Notes: generated by a model from the sequence alone, not told the origin. A DNA stretch of 25,721 nucleotides from Verrucomicrobiota bacterium (GCA_023386835.1 JAEWIY010000225.1:1-25721), one strand, 5' to 3'. Shown: positions 1 to 7,642, counted from the stretch's first letter. Numbers and translations are program-made.

Positions 1-27
1 GGCCGGTCCGCCTCAAGCGGACCGGCC
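1..27 (-). terminator. Hairpin downstream of the DUF3618 gene, cut by window edge
   Basis: Perfect 11-bp inverted repeat (arms 1-11 and 17-27, loop CTCAA) lying 17 bases past the stop codon of the minus-strand gene at 44. Any T-tract on the minus strand would fall outside the window, so termination is an inference from position and stem strength. Confidence 0.4.
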
Positions 28-43
28 TCCACTGCGCGCCCGG

Positions 44-1198
44 TTAAAAACCTGACGAGGGCGGATTCGGTGACTTCGGAACATCGGGTCCGCTCGAGGC
101 GGAGGATGCGGATGCGCCGGAGCCTTCACCGGTTGAACCGACGTTGCCGGCCAGCGAATTCTTGAGGTCGTTGGGATTCAGACCTTCGCGATTCGCGGCC
201 TCTTTGGTCGCTTCCTTGGTGCGGCTCGCGACGACGCCGGCGCGTTCCTTGAGCGCTTCCGGGGTGAGGCCTTGTTCCTCGGCTTCGTGCTTCAGCGCCT
301 GCACGGCGGCGTCCGCCACATGACGGCCGCGCTCGACGATGTCTTGTCCCGCCTCACGGGCCTGATCGCGCAGGCGGCGGGCCGTCGGAGCGACCCGCGT
401 GCGTACCGCTTCCGGAGTCGGAATCAGCAGTCCGGCCACCACGCCGAGAGCCAGCGAGGCGATCGCACTCTCCAGGGGATGCTGGTCGACGGTGGTCGCC
501 ACACGCTGCCGGGTGGCGGAGTAACGCTCCTCGACCTGATGGCCGAGCCGGCTGGCTGTTTCGCGCGCCCGCGCTGACATCTCCGAGCTGCGCTGACGGA
601 GCTGGCTGCCGGCGGCGCTCATCTTGCCGGAGAGTTGCTGTTTCATGTTTTGCAACTTGCCGCCGGCGCCGCTGCCGGTGGTTTCGCTGCCGTAGGCACT
701 CGCGCCACCGCTGTAGGCGGCGGAGGAACCGGAGATGTCCGAGCTGATGGCGGACGAGCCGGTGTAGTCGTACGGAACATCGTCTTCCCAACCGGCGGCG
801 CCGTAACCGGCAGCCTGGCGGGAATCGTAGTCCGGATCGTAATCGTAACTTGAATACGACGCTTCGCGCCGACGCTCAACAAGCATCCAGGCAATGCCGG
901 CGCCGATGAGCAGGGTGGGCAGCGGGTGCGCCTTCACGGTATCAACAACGCTGTGCATGGCGGTGGTGGCGGAGGAACTGACCTTCTGTTTGATTTTGGC
1001 GGCGTTGCCGTTGCTGCCGCCGTTGGAGGAGGAACGGAAGAAACCAAGGATCTCGTCGACCAGGTGTCTTCCTTTCAGACGGGAGGCGAGGGCATCGATG
1101 GTGTCATCCATGCGCCGCCGGGTGGAATCGATCTCGGACTCGAGAGCTTCGGGGGTGCTCGAGCCGGAAGAGGTGTCAAAGCGCGGGTTGTTGTTCAT
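44..1198 (-). CDS. DUF3618-type membrane/amphipathic stress protein
   Basis: 384 aa. Residues 16-50 carry the DUF3618-like start (ALESEIDSTRRRMDDTIDAL), followed by a hydrophobic segment at about 92-108 (HPLPTLLIGAGIAWMLVE). A low-complexity Gly/Ser/Tyr/Asp linker (112-180) comes next, then long amphipathic, charge-rich helices resembling apolipoprotein or LEA-type sequence, with a second hydrophobic segment at 240-260. The tail is Ser/Gly/Pro-rich. This DUF is usually found beside YqjE/holin-like genes, as here. It overlaps the preceding holin-like gene by 23 nt in another frame, so translational coupling is likely. A weak GAG precedes the ATG. Biochemical function is unknown. A role in envelope or membrane-associated stress response is inferred from family and context only. 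The extended linker and C-terminal region are unusually long, since many DUF3618 proteins are much shorter. Confidence 0.85.
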   Translation of the reverse strand: MNNNPRFDTSSGSSTPEALESEIDSTRRRMDDTIDALASRLKGRHLVDEILGFFRSSSNGGSNGNAAKIKQKVSSSATTAMHSVVDTVKAHPLPTLLIGAGIAWMLVERRREASYSSYDYDPDYDSRQAAGYGAAGWEDDVPYDYTGSSAISSDISGSSAAYSGGASAYGSETTGSGAGGKLQNMKQQLSGKMSAAGSQLRQRSSEMSARARETASRLGHQVEERYSATRQRVATTVDQHPLESAIASLALGVVAGLLIPTPEAVRTRVAPTARRLRDQAREAGQDIVERGRHVADAAVQALKHEAEEQGLTPEALKERAGVVASRTKEATKEAANREGLNPNDLKNSLAGNVGSTGEGSGASASSASSGPDVPKSPNPPSSGF

Positions 1199-1622
1199 GT
1201 GGGTTTCTCATTTTGGTTTGGGCCCATTCCTTGTTCTGGCGCATCGTCTCGATGGTCCGCTCCGGCTTCACGGTGTCGGCGGCCATCGCCTTCTTGGCGT
1301 GCGAGAACATGAAGTATCCGATCAGGGCGCCGATCAGGCCGACGATCGTGGGCGCCAGCCAGGCGGCCAGGTCCGGATCCGCACCCATGGCCCGGAGCCC
1401 GACCGCCAACAAGGCAGACAGTCCGAAGAGCAGGATGATGAGTCCGGCGTAGGCAACGAAGCCGCCGATTGCGATCTGGACCACGTGCGTGGTCAGGCCC
1501 TTGGCCTTCTGGGTCATCTCCGCCTTGGCGAGAGCGACCTCCTGCCGCAGCAGCGTGGTCGTCTCATCGCGCAGGTCCTGCAGGAGCGACGCGATGGTCG
1601 AGGTGGGTTGTGGAGTGGTCAC
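1176..1622 (-). CDS. Phage-holin-family / YqjE-like (DUF1469) membrane protein
   Basis: 148 aa if it begins at the GTG at 1622-1620; no in-frame ATG lies near. An N-terminal amphipathic helix contains the family signature LLRQEVALAKAE (residues 24-35). Two transmembrane segments follow at about 50-78 and 86-106, then a charged cytoplasmic tail. This is the YqjE/'phage holin superfamily III' layout. The name is historical and there is no sign of a prophage. In enterobacteria yqjE sits with yqjD in a stationary-phase-induced operon of ribosome- and membrane-associated proteins; here it lies 20 nt behind a YqjD-like gene and overlaps the DUF3618 gene. Membrane location is well supported. The molecular function is not known. 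The GTG start has no clear ribosome-binding site, so the exact N-terminus is uncertain. Confidence 0.85.
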   Translation of the reverse strand: MTTPQPTSTIASLLQDLRDETTTLLRQEVALAKAEMTQKAKGLTTHVVQIAIGGFVAYAGLIILLFGLSALLAVGLRAMGADPDLAAWLAPTIVGLIGALIGYFMFSHAKKAMAADTVKPERTIETMRQNKEWAQTKMRNPHEQQPAL

Positions 1623-1642
1623 GGTATGGCCGGGTTGGTGCC

Positions 1643-2224
1643 TTAGATTTCCGAGGATTCGGAGACCACAGGCGTGGTGGTGGTGTAGGCTTCGCCCGGG
1701 GTCGTCTCGGGATCGTAATCGTAATCGGAATCCCTCTCCGACGACTCTTCCATGGCGGCGCTGCCGCCGGCGCGCAGCAGGCTGCCGAGCAGGAGGCCCA
1801 CCACAAAGGAACCGCCGATGAGGACGGCCGGGTGGCGGCGCGCGACGTTCTCGGCGTCGACCTTGAGCTGCTGGAAATCGCGCTGGCGAACGTAGTCGGC
1901 GACCGACTGGAGCCGGTTCGCCGCCTCGTGGGTGAACCACGCGATGTTGGGATCCTGCTCCTCAAAGTTCTTGGCGCTGTTGTGAATCGCCGAGCTATAG
2001 CCGCCGATGCGATCGGCGACCGTGCGCTTGCGCTCGTCGGCCGCGCGGACGGCGTCGTCCTTGAGCTGGGCCGCGGTTTCGCTGACCTTCTGCTTGATCG
2101 ACTGGGCGGATTGCGAGGCTTGGGATTTCAGCTCCTGGGCCTTGTCGTGCAGGGTACCGCCGGACGATGGCGAACTGCCGAAATCAGGAGAGCCGCTGGG
2201 GGGTGAGACATTGGAAGGGTTCAT
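1643..2224 (-). CDS. YqjD/DUF883-like single-pass amphipathic membrane protein
   Basis: 193 aa. The N-terminus is Ser/Pro/Gly-rich. A long amphipathic helix (about 25-125) follows, with repeated K/Q/A/E heptads of apolipoprotein or LEA character (KAQELKSQASQSAQSIKQKV). A single transmembrane helix (about 131-151, PAVLIGGSFVVGLLLGSLL) and an acidic, Tyr/Asp/Thr-rich tail complete it. A long helix with a C-terminal membrane anchor is the plan of ElaB/YqjD (DUF883), though I cannot confirm family membership by eye. It has the best ribosome-binding site in the operon (GGAGA, 5 nt before ATG), which supports this start and suggests it is the first gene of the three-gene operon. Its tail shares a DYDP patch with the DUF3618 protein downstream. 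Function is inferred only from the YqjD-YqjE arrangement. Confidence 0.75.
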   Translation of the reverse strand: MNPSNVSPPSGSPDFGSSPSSGGTLHDKAQELKSQASQSAQSIKQKVSETAAQLKDDAVRAADERKRTVADRIGGYSSAIHNSAKNFEEQDPNIAWFTHEAANRLQSVADYVRQRDFQQLKVDAENVARRHPAVLIGGSFVVGLLLGSLLRAGGSAAMEESSERDSDYDYDPETTPGEAYTTTTPVVSESSEI

Positions 2225-2351
2225 GTTTTCTCCGGGTTTAAGTGAGGATCACGGCGCCGTCTGGACCTTCGGCGGGCCTTGCGCCCCTTCGAGCAACGCG
2301 CATACCGCCAAAGCGCGTCACAGCCGGCGATCTTGCGAAAGTGATTGAACC

Positions 2352-2370
2352 GTAGTTCGTAGAAAACTAC
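2352..2370. promoter_or_regulatory. Spaced palindrome GTAGT-N9-ACTAC, copy 1
   Basis: Half sites at 2352-2356 and 2366-2370 separated by 9 nt. It lies 127 nt before the start of the minus-strand YqjD-like gene and 329 nt before the plus-strand DUF892 gene. Three more copies with identical spacing occur between genes in this window (13566, 18343, 25142). Copies 1 and 3 agree beyond the half sites (GTAGTT-N8-ACTACCG). It is probably the binding site of a dimeric regulator; a hairpin role is possible. No regulator gene is identified here. Confidence 0.55.
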
Positions 2371-2530
2371 CGCCGGTGGCACCACGTGAGGGTTCCGCCG
2401 CAGGCAGGCTTGCAGTGTGCAGCCCGCTGTTGAGGGGAGTCGGCAAAGTGCAGCCGGCGCGCGGAAAGCAGCGGCAGTTGCGAATTGCCACAGGACCCCT
2501 CGTGAGTCCCTGCGTTACGCGTGTTTCGCC

Positions 2531-2617
2531 GGCAACGATGCCAGCGCTTTAACGCGTGCAACTGGCTGGAACAGGCCCGGTTCAATCGGGCGGGGAGGCG
2601 CTGGCACACCGGTTGCC
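2531..2617. other. Long folded element (candidate structured leader or small RNA)
   Basis: Nested complementarity closes an 87-nt region. An outer 6-bp helix pairs 2531-2536 with 2612-2617. A small internal loop follows, then a perfect 9-bp helix pairs 2539-2547 with 2598-2606. Inside is a 5-bp hairpin, 2575-2579 with 2587-2591, whose 7-nt loop is GTTCAAT. It lies 82 nt before the DUF892 start codon. The inner hairpin looks like a tRNA T-arm, but the element is not a tRNA because spacing to the closing stem is wrong and no anticodon arm is visible. Strand is undecided, since the helices exist on both strands. Confidence 0.4.
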
Positions 2618-2699
2618 TCTTGTGAGCCTTCGCTCTTCAGGCTGGCCGTTCCGACGGCGGCCGGCGGGCGGTCACATCAACCCTCAATTGTTTCAACGT

Positions 2700-3212
2700 A
2701 TGGCTAAGATCGAAAACCTCCGCGAACTGCTGGTTCACGAACTCAAAGACCTCTACAGCGCCGAAACCCAGCTGCTGAAAGCGCTGCCGAAGATGGGCAA
2801 GGCGGCGACGGATGAAGATCTGGTGGCGGCCTTCGAAGAGCATCTGGAACAGACCCAGGGTCAGGTCGAGCGGCTCGACCGGATCTTTGAGCTCCTCGAA
2901 GAGAAGCCGCGCGGCAAGACCTGCGAGGCCATGAAGGGCCTGATCACGGAAGGTCAGGAAGTGATCTCCGAAGACGCGACCGACGAAGTGAAGGACGCCG
3001 CCTTGATCGCGGCCGCCCAGAAGGTCGAGCACTACGAGATTGCTGGCTACGGCACCGTTCGGACCTTCGCGAACCTGCTGGGCGAGCGCGAAATCGCCGA
3101 CCTGCTCCAGGAAACGCTGGATGAGGAAGGCGAGACGGACAAGAAGCTCACCGAGATCGCCGAAGCCCTCAATGTCGAGGCGCTCGCCGGTGCGGAAGAG
3201 GAAGAAGAATAA
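2700..3212 (+). CDS. Ferritin-like DUF892 (YciE/YciF-type) stress protein
   Basis: 170 aa. The N-terminus matches the YciE/YciF pattern: a short helix, then ELKDLYSAETQLLKALPKM (residues 14-32). Four helices follow, with the second-half signature VEHYEIAGYGT (109-119) and a late DEEGETDKKL helix (141-150). Glu22, Glu110/His111/Glu113 and Glu144 sit where this family's di-metal ligands are expected. The last five residues are all Glu. The ATG at 2700 is chosen because homology begins there; an upstream in-frame extension to 2556 is not family-like. There is no clear Shine-Dalgarno. The family is induced by osmotic or oxidative stress and starvation, and its reaction is unknown. It is followed by a good terminator at 3223. 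A second, quite diverged member lies at 25202. Confidence 0.93.
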   Translation: MAKIENLRELLVHELKDLYSAETQLLKALPKMGKAATDEDLVAAFEEHLEQTQGQVERLDRIFELLEEKPRGKTCEAMKGLITEGQEVISEDATDEVKDAALIAAAQKVEHYEIAGYGTVRTFANLLGEREIADLLQETLDEEGETDKKLTEIAEALNVEALAGAEEEEE

Positions 3213-3222
3213 TAAGCTGTCG

Positions 3223-3246
3223 GCTCCGCTTCGCGCGGAGCTTTTT
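3223..3246 (+). terminator. Rho-independent terminator of the DUF892 gene
   Basis: 7-bp perfect GC-rich stem (3223-3229 with 3235-3241), 5-nt loop, followed directly by five T (3242-3246). It begins 11 nt after the DUF892 stop codon. Confidence 0.85.
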
Positions 3247-3252
3247 ACTGGA

Positions 3253-3278
3253 GCCGGTTCGCGCTACTGCGAACCGGC
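3253..3278 (-). terminator. Perfect 10-bp inverted repeat across the M20 stop codon
   Basis: Arms 3253-3262 and 3269-3278 with a 6-nt loop that contains part of the M20 peptidase stop codon. No T-run follows immediately on the minus strand, though an A/T stretch belonging to the converging terminator lies just beyond. It may act with 3223-3246 as a two-way terminator between converging genes. Confidence 0.4.
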
Positions 3279-4448
3279 AATCCGGGCCTCGCCACGGGCG
3301 AGTCGGTGCAGGAAGAGCGCAGCGAGCTGTGTTCGCTGCACGAGCGACGGAAGATCAACGTACTCGCGCGAGGAGTGCAGGTGACCGCCGATGGGTCCAA
3401 GTCCGTCGAGGCAGGGTAGTCCCACGGCTTGGAACAGGTTGGCATCCGACCCGCCGCCGACGTGCACCCAATCGAAGGCTGGGAGGTTCAGCGCTTGCGC
3501 CGTGGCCTGTAGCACAGGTCGCAAACGATCGGCCAGCGGCGTGCGTTCCATGGGTGGTCGGTTGAAGCATCCGCTGATCTCCAGACGATAACCCTCGCGT
3601 TGCCGAATCGGCTCGGCCCGGCGGTGCAACTCGGCCTCGAAGGACCGCGCGGCCGCGATGCTGGCACTGCGGGCGTTGAGTTCCGCCTCGGCGAAATCAG
3701 GCACCACGTTGACGGTACCGCCGCCGCGGATACGACCGACGTTCAGCATGACGCCCGGCAGCTCCGTGGCGAGCGACTGAATCGCCAACAGGTACTCGGC
3801 CAACGCGAGGATGGCATTGCGGCCGTCGTCCGGATTGCGCCCGGCGTGTGCGGCCCGGCCGTGACACGTGACCGTGAAGATACCGGTGCCTTTGCGCGAC
3901 TCCACCATGTCGCCGTTTTCCCGCGCCGGTTCGAAGAGCAGGCCGAGCTGGCAGTGCTGCGCTTGCGCCTCCAGGAGCGGGCGTGAAGCGGCGGAGCCGA
4001 TCTCTTCGTCGGGCGTTAAGACAACATCCCAGCCGAGTGCCTCGGAGCCGGGCAGCTCTTCGAACGCCCGCAGGGCCGCCATCATGACGACGAGCCCTCC
4101 TTTCATGTCGGCGACGCCGGGCCCCTGCAGGGTGTGCGCGTTGATCCGCGTGCACTGCTGAAACGGAGAATCGGCCTCGTACACCGTGTCGTAATGCCCG
4201 CTGCAGAGCACGCGAACCAAAGCTTGTGGGCGTTGGCGCGCCACCAGGGCCACGCGACCATCCGCGGAGACGGGAACACGAGACACCTCGGGGGTCAGCT
4301 CGAGTAGTGCCGCCTCGAGCATGTCGGCCATCCGCGCCAACCCGACGAGGTTGCCTGAGCCCGAGTTAAGCGCGCACCACGTTTCGAGCCGGGTTTGCAG
4401 CGCGCCGGCTTCGGCGGTCAGGGCAAGGAGGGAAGGCGGCACCATCAT
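3264..4448 (-). CDS. M20-family metallopeptidase, carboxypeptidase-G2-like
   Basis: 394 aa from the ATG at 4448 (two consecutive ATG, AGG just before). Expected role is hydrolysis of an amide or peptide bond next to an amino acid, using two zinc ions. Visible site: HYDTV (His85, Asp87), VADMKGG with bridging Asp114, DEEIGS with general base Glu148 and ligand Glu149, FEPAR with Glu173, and GGHLHSSRE with His358. The intervals 29, 34, 1, 24 and 185 between these residues match those I recall for Pseudomonas carboxypeptidase G2 (112/141/175/176/200/385), which points to a glutamate-carboxypeptidase-like enzyme rather than ArgE or DapE. The dimerisation domain is about residues 190-300, with GRAAHAG at its start. 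No signal peptide is seen, so it is probably cytoplasmic. It lies 43 nt after the EamA stop and is likely co-transcribed. Substrate is unknown; imported dipeptides, folate-like compounds or N-acyl amino acids are possible. Confidence 0.9.
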   Translation of the reverse strand: MMVPPSLLALTAEAGALQTRLETWCALNSGSGNLVGLARMADMLEAALLELTPEVSRVPVSADGRVALVARQRPQALVRVLCSGHYDTVYEADSPFQQCTRINAHTLQGPGVADMKGGLVVMMAALRAFEELPGSEALGWDVVLTPDEEIGSAASRPLLEAQAQHCQLGLLFEPARENGDMVESRKGTGIFTVTCHGRAAHAGRNPDDGRNAILALAEYLLAIQSLATELPGVMLNVGRIRGGGTVNVVPDFAEAELNARSASIAAARSFEAELHRRAEPIRQREGYRLEISGCFNRPPMERTPLADRLRPVLQATAQALNLPAFDWVHVGGGSDANLFQAVGLPCLDGLGPIGGHLHSSREYVDLPSLVQRTQLAALFLHRLARGEARIAGSQ

Positions 4449-4491
4449 CCTGCGCAGACTCGCCCGTCCTCCACTGCGGGCGCAAGCCGCC

Positions 4492-5364
4492 TCAACGCAA
4501 CCGCGGCGGCGGAGTGGGCGCAGCGAAGAGCACTTGGGCAATGCCGGCGGTCGCCAGCACGCTGGCAACGTAGAAGGCGACGGGCGGCGCTTCGTGATAG
4601 ATCAACCAGCCCATGACGCCTGCGAAGACAAACTGGCTGACGTTGGCCAAGCTGACCACTTGGCCGCGCAGGTGGCGCATGCTCGCGTTCAGCAGCGAGT
4701 GGCCGATCAACGTCGGCAACACCGCCAGGCCAAGCATCAAAAGCCACTCCCTCGGTTGGTCGTAAGCGAAGTCGGCCAGCCACGGCAGTGCGAAGAGCAA
4801 AGCCAGTGCGGCGGCGCGCTGGTAAACCGGCACCAGGTACAGCCAGAGGGTGGGGAAGTCGCGATTGCGGCGCCCAAGCGCGAGGTACCACGCGAACAGG
4901 AGCATCGAACCGAAGCACACGAGGTTGCCCCACACATTACCGTCGGCCGCGATCGCATCACGGGCGCTCAGGACGAGCAGGCCGGCAAACGCGATGGCCG
5001 TGCCGACGATCTCGCGCGCGGTGATCCGTTCGCCGACCACCCAATGCAGGAAGAACGGCATGGCGATCGGCACGAGATTCACGATCAGCGTGGCCTGCGC
5101 GGAGACGGTGAGTCGCGCGCCGTAGGCCCAGGAAATGAAGTGCAACGCCAGCAACAGCGCCGGAATCCACGCGCGGCGCAGAGGGCTGGTATTCAACGCC
5201 GCCGGGTGGCGCTGACGATCCCGCCAGTAGACCGGCGTCAGCAGAATCGCGGCAAACGTCAGCCGTAGCGCCGCGAGCACGAACGGATGCGTTTCGCTGG
5301 CCTTGATCAGGATGACAGCTACCGAGCAGGCGAAAACGCCCAGAAAGAGCCGCAGGTAAACCAT
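4492..5364 (-). CDS. EamA/DMT-superfamily permease
   Basis: 290 aa, almost entirely hydrophobic, with about ten transmembrane helices in two similar halves, the EamA duplication. The first half starts LFLGVFACSVAVILIKASETHP and ends near GERITAREIVG, a typical loop; the second half ends in a Pro/Arg tail. Members export amino acids, metabolites or drugs, or import sugars; the substrate cannot be read from sequence. It is 38 nt downstream of the Na/Pi cotransporter and 43 nt upstream of the M20 peptidase on the same strand, so a three-gene operon is likely. A metabolite exporter beside a peptidase might remove a product of peptide hydrolysis; this is inference only. Confidence 0.9.
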   Translation of the reverse strand: MVYLRLFLGVFACSVAVILIKASETHPFVLAALRLTFAAILLTPVYWRDRQRHPAALNTSPLRRAWIPALLLALHFISWAYGARLTVSAQATLIVNLVPIAMPFFLHWVVGERITAREIVGTAIAFAGLLVLSARDAIAADGNVWGNLVCFGSMLLFAWYLALGRRNRDFPTLWLYLVPVYQRAAALALLFALPWLADFAYDQPREWLLMLGLAVLPTLIGHSLLNASMRHLRGQVVSLANVSQFVFAGVMGWLIYHEAPPVAFYVASVLATAGIAQVLFAAPTPPPRLR

Positions 5365-5402
5365 GATGCCTCGCCCCGCCGGGCGCCGCCGCCGGAGCGT
5401 GG

Positions 5403-7061
5403 CTATTCGTGGTGACGCAGCGCCTGCAGGACGTTGAGCGAGTGATTCCCGATCGCCTCCATCTGGTTCAGGATGTCGATGTACAGCATCTCGGCCTTGA
5501 TCGTCTCACCGCTGGAACGCATGCGGCGCATGGACTCCTTGCGCAGGTCCTTTCGGAACTGGTCGATGTAACCTTCGAGCTGATACGCCGTTTCCATGTC
5601 GTCCGCCTTGACCGGTCGGCCGAGGCAGGTCGCAGCAAAATCCATGAACCGTAGCACGATCTCGGAGAACTGGCGCACTTGCTGATGCGTCTCCGGCGGC
5701 AATTCGCGTTTTTTCCGATAGCGACGCTCCGCCAACAGCACGAGCCGGTAGCCGCAGTCGCACATGTCCTCGAGCTCTGCGATGACGCGCAGGTACGACG
5801 TGACGCGCGCCATCGAGGTGTCGCTCACCTTGCCGGCGGAACAGCGGAGCAGGTAATCGGTGGCCTGCAGCGCGAGGCGATCGCTTTCCTCCTCCATCGC
5901 CTTGAGCTCCTTCACGCGCTCGCCCAAGTCGCGGTCCGGCTGTTCAAAGAGCTCAACAAAGCCGGTGACGAGCTTCCGGGTCAGTCGGCCGAGTCGCCGA
6001 ACATCCTCCTCCGCTTCGGCCAGGTTCAGCTCGCCGGTTTGCGGCATGAACGCCGGCGAAAACGGCAGGTGCTGCCGTTCCTTTCGCGGCACGTCCTTGA
6101 TCACCCAGCCGACGAAACGCGCCAGTTGAGGCACGAATCCCACCATCACGACGATGTTCACGAAATTGAACCCGGAATGGAAGGCCGCCATGTGCAGCGG
6201 AATGTTCGTGGGGTCAGCGCTGTCACCGGGGGTGATCGCGTCGATCAACCGGGAAAAAGGCGCGAACAGCAGGATCGCCCAAACGACCCCGAAGGCGTTG
6301 AAGCAGAAGTGTGCGAGAGCGGCGCGTTTGGCGTTCGGCGTCGCACCCAACGCGGCCAGGTTGGCGGTGATCGTCGTGCCAACGTTCTCGCCCAGGATGA
6401 TGGCGGCCGCCGTGGGATAATCGATCCAGCCCTTGTACGCCATCGTGATGGTGATCGCGCCAGCGACCGAGGACGATTGCACGATGATCGTCAGGATCGT
6501 GCCGAACACGAAGAAGAACAGGACGGAGAATAATCCCCGCCCAGTGTAGTTCTGGATAAACCCCAGCATCTCCGGATTGCTGCGCACGTCCGGAACCGAG
6601 TCCTTCAGAAACACCAGGCCGAGGAAGAGCAGGCCAAAACCGATCAGGAACTCCCCCGTGTCCCGCAACACCGATCGCCGCATGAAGATCAGTGGCAGAG
6701 CGACGCCGATGATCGGCAACGCGATCGAGGATAGGCTGAAATTGAACCCCAAGTACGATACGATCCAGAAGGTCGTGGTCGTGCCCAGGTTGGCCCCCAT
6801 GATCATGCCAATCGCTTCAGCCACACTCAGTAGGCCGGCGTTAACGAAACTCACCAGCATGACGGTCGTGGCGGACGACGACTGGACCAGGCAGGTCACG
6901 AGGAAACCGGTGGTCAGGGCCGTGAACCGGTTGCCGGTCAACGTCCGCATCAGCGTGCGCATCTTTTCGCCCGCCAGCTTTTGCAGCGCCTCGGACATGA
7001 CCTTCATGCCGAAGAGGAACATTCCGAGTGCGCCGAGGAATTCGAAGATCGCGCCAATCAT
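5403..7061 (-). CDS. Na/Pi cotransporter family protein with PhoU-like C-terminal domain
   Basis: 552 aa. The membrane part (about 1-325) has the inverted duplication of PF02690: repeat one carries VQSSSATT (59-66) and GANLGTT (89-95), repeat two carries VQSSSVAG (194-201) and GENVGTT (224-230). These are the sodium- and phosphate-binding QSSS hairpins of NptA/SLC34-like carriers. From about 345 to the end is a helical PhoU-like cytoplasmic domain, which in this family is linked to regulation by phosphate status. The ATG at 7061 places the first membrane helix at residue 3; longer in-frame extensions are Arg-rich and not family-like. It heads a likely operon with the EamA permease and M20 peptidase. 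A role in phosphate uptake or efflux is well supported by motifs, but direction is unknown. Confidence 0.94.
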   Translation of the reverse strand: MIGAIFEFLGALGMFLFGMKVMSEALQKLAGEKMRTLMRTLTGNRFTALTTGFLVTCLVQSSSATTVMLVSFVNAGLLSVAEAIGMIMGANLGTTTTFWIVSYLGFNFSLSSIALPIIGVALPLIFMRRSVLRDTGEFLIGFGLLFLGLVFLKDSVPDVRSNPEMLGFIQNYTGRGLFSVLFFFVFGTILTIIVQSSSVAGAITITMAYKGWIDYPTAAAIILGENVGTTITANLAALGATPNAKRAALAHFCFNAFGVVWAILLFAPFSRLIDAITPGDSADPTNIPLHMAAFHSGFNFVNIVVMVGFVPQLARFVGWVIKDVPRKERQHLPFSPAFMPQTGELNLAEAEEDVRRLGRLTRKLVTGFVELFEQPDRDLGERVKELKAMEEESDRLALQATDYLLRCSAGKVSDTSMARVTSYLRVIAELEDMCDCGYRLVLLAERRYRKKRELPPETHQQVRQFSEIVLRFMDFAATCLGRPVKADDMETAYQLEGYIDQFRKDLRKESMRRMRSSGETIKAEMLYIDILNQMEAIGNHSLNVLQALRHHE

Positions 7062-7099
7062 GCGGGTTGGGTCAGCAAGGGTTGAGAATGCGACGGCCC

Positions 7100-7192
7100 G
7101 GCCGGTCGCGGCAACCCTCGCTTTGCGCCCCGTCGGGGAACGGCTCCGACGCCATTCGTTGCAGCGTCGGGTTCGGGATGGGGCACACGGCC
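7100..7192 (-). other. Intergenic stretch with 5S-rRNA-like motif, copy 1
   Basis: Between the SpoIIAA-like and Na/Pi genes. Read on the minus strand it contains CCCCATCCCGAAC (7182-7170), the usual bacterial 5S rRNA loop-C sequence, and the ends are complementary (GGCCG with CGGCC). Inner hairpins are visible. A 12-nt core is shared exactly with 25049-25060. Other universal 5S features are weak, so this is not called an rRNA gene. Confidence 0.2.
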
Positions 7193-7198
7193 GCTCCC

Positions 7199-7642
7199 TT
7201 AGAACGACGTGGGGCGGAGCGGACCGTTGGTTGAGGGCACCGGCAGCAAAAGCGCCGGCAACTCGATGGGCCCGGGGCGCTTGAGCCCTTGTTCCAGCCA
7301 CGCCCACGCCTCCGCGAGGCTTTCGACGTCGAAATAGCGCAGTTCCGCCGCGGTGAACGGCCGCAGCAGCATCGCCAGCGCCTTGTCGCGGCCGTTTTCG
7401 CCGACAAACGCCAGGCGCTCGATATCGACGAAGTGCAACGCGCGGAATTTCAGGTCCGACCAAAGCGCGCCAGCATCCCACCCGCTAAAATTTTCAAAAT
7501 GGAGGAGCAGCCGCAAACGACCGTGCCGCTCCACGGCCGACTGAATCGCGGGCTCAAACGCGGCGTAGTCCGCCGTGTGCAGGGTGCCCGAAAGCCTGAA
7601 GCCGAGGACCGGTCCGCGGCTCTGCGCGTATGCTTGAATCAT
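7199..7642 (-). CDS. SpoIIAA-like / STAS-SEC14-type domain protein
   Basis: 147 aa from the ATG at 7642; an in-frame GTG lies seven codons upstream at 7663, and neither has a good ribosome-binding site. Sequence follows the SpoIIAA-like family (PF11964): VLGFRLSGTLHTADY (12-26), RLRLLLHFENFSGWDAGALW (42-61), then LRPFTAAELRYFD (93-105) and EAWAWLEQG (111-119). The fold is STAS-like, single domain and soluble. The family is common in marine and soil bacteria and its role is unknown; classical anti-sigma antagonism by Ser phosphorylation is not implied. It is 137 nt before the Na/Pi gene on the same strand. The C-terminal 28 residues are Pro-rich and extend past the usual domain end. Confidence 0.88.
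   Translation of the reverse strand: MIQAYAQSRGPVLGFRLSGTLHTADYAAFEPAIQSAVERHGRLRLLLHFENFSGWDAGALWSDLKFRALHFVDIERLAFVGENGRDKALAMLLRPFTAAELRYFDVESLAEAWAWLEQGLKRPGPIELPALLLPVPSTNGPLRPTSF

Larger units (their letters stand above)
2225..2699. other. 475-nt divergent intergenic region with regulatory and structured elements
   Basis: This lies between the minus-strand YqjD/E/DUF3618 operon and the plus-strand DUF892 gene. Open frames here give Arg/Cys/His-rich, non-protein-like sequence and I regard none as coding. It holds the spaced palindrome at 2352-2370 and the folded element at 2531-2617. I see no confident sigma-70 promoter in either direction. Confidence 0.7.

Noticed and set aside
1176..1622. 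A prophage lysis (holin) gene
   Set aside because: The 'phage holin' name is historical for the YqjE family; no endolysin, spanin or phage gene is nearby.
2575..2591. A tRNA T-arm-like hairpin
   Set aside because: The closing stem spacing is wrong, and no D-arm or anticodon arm can be drawn, so it is not called a tRNA.
2556..2699. A longer start for the first DUF892 protein
   Set aside because: The added residues are Arg/Gly/Pro-rich and not family-like, and they overlap the folded non-coding element.
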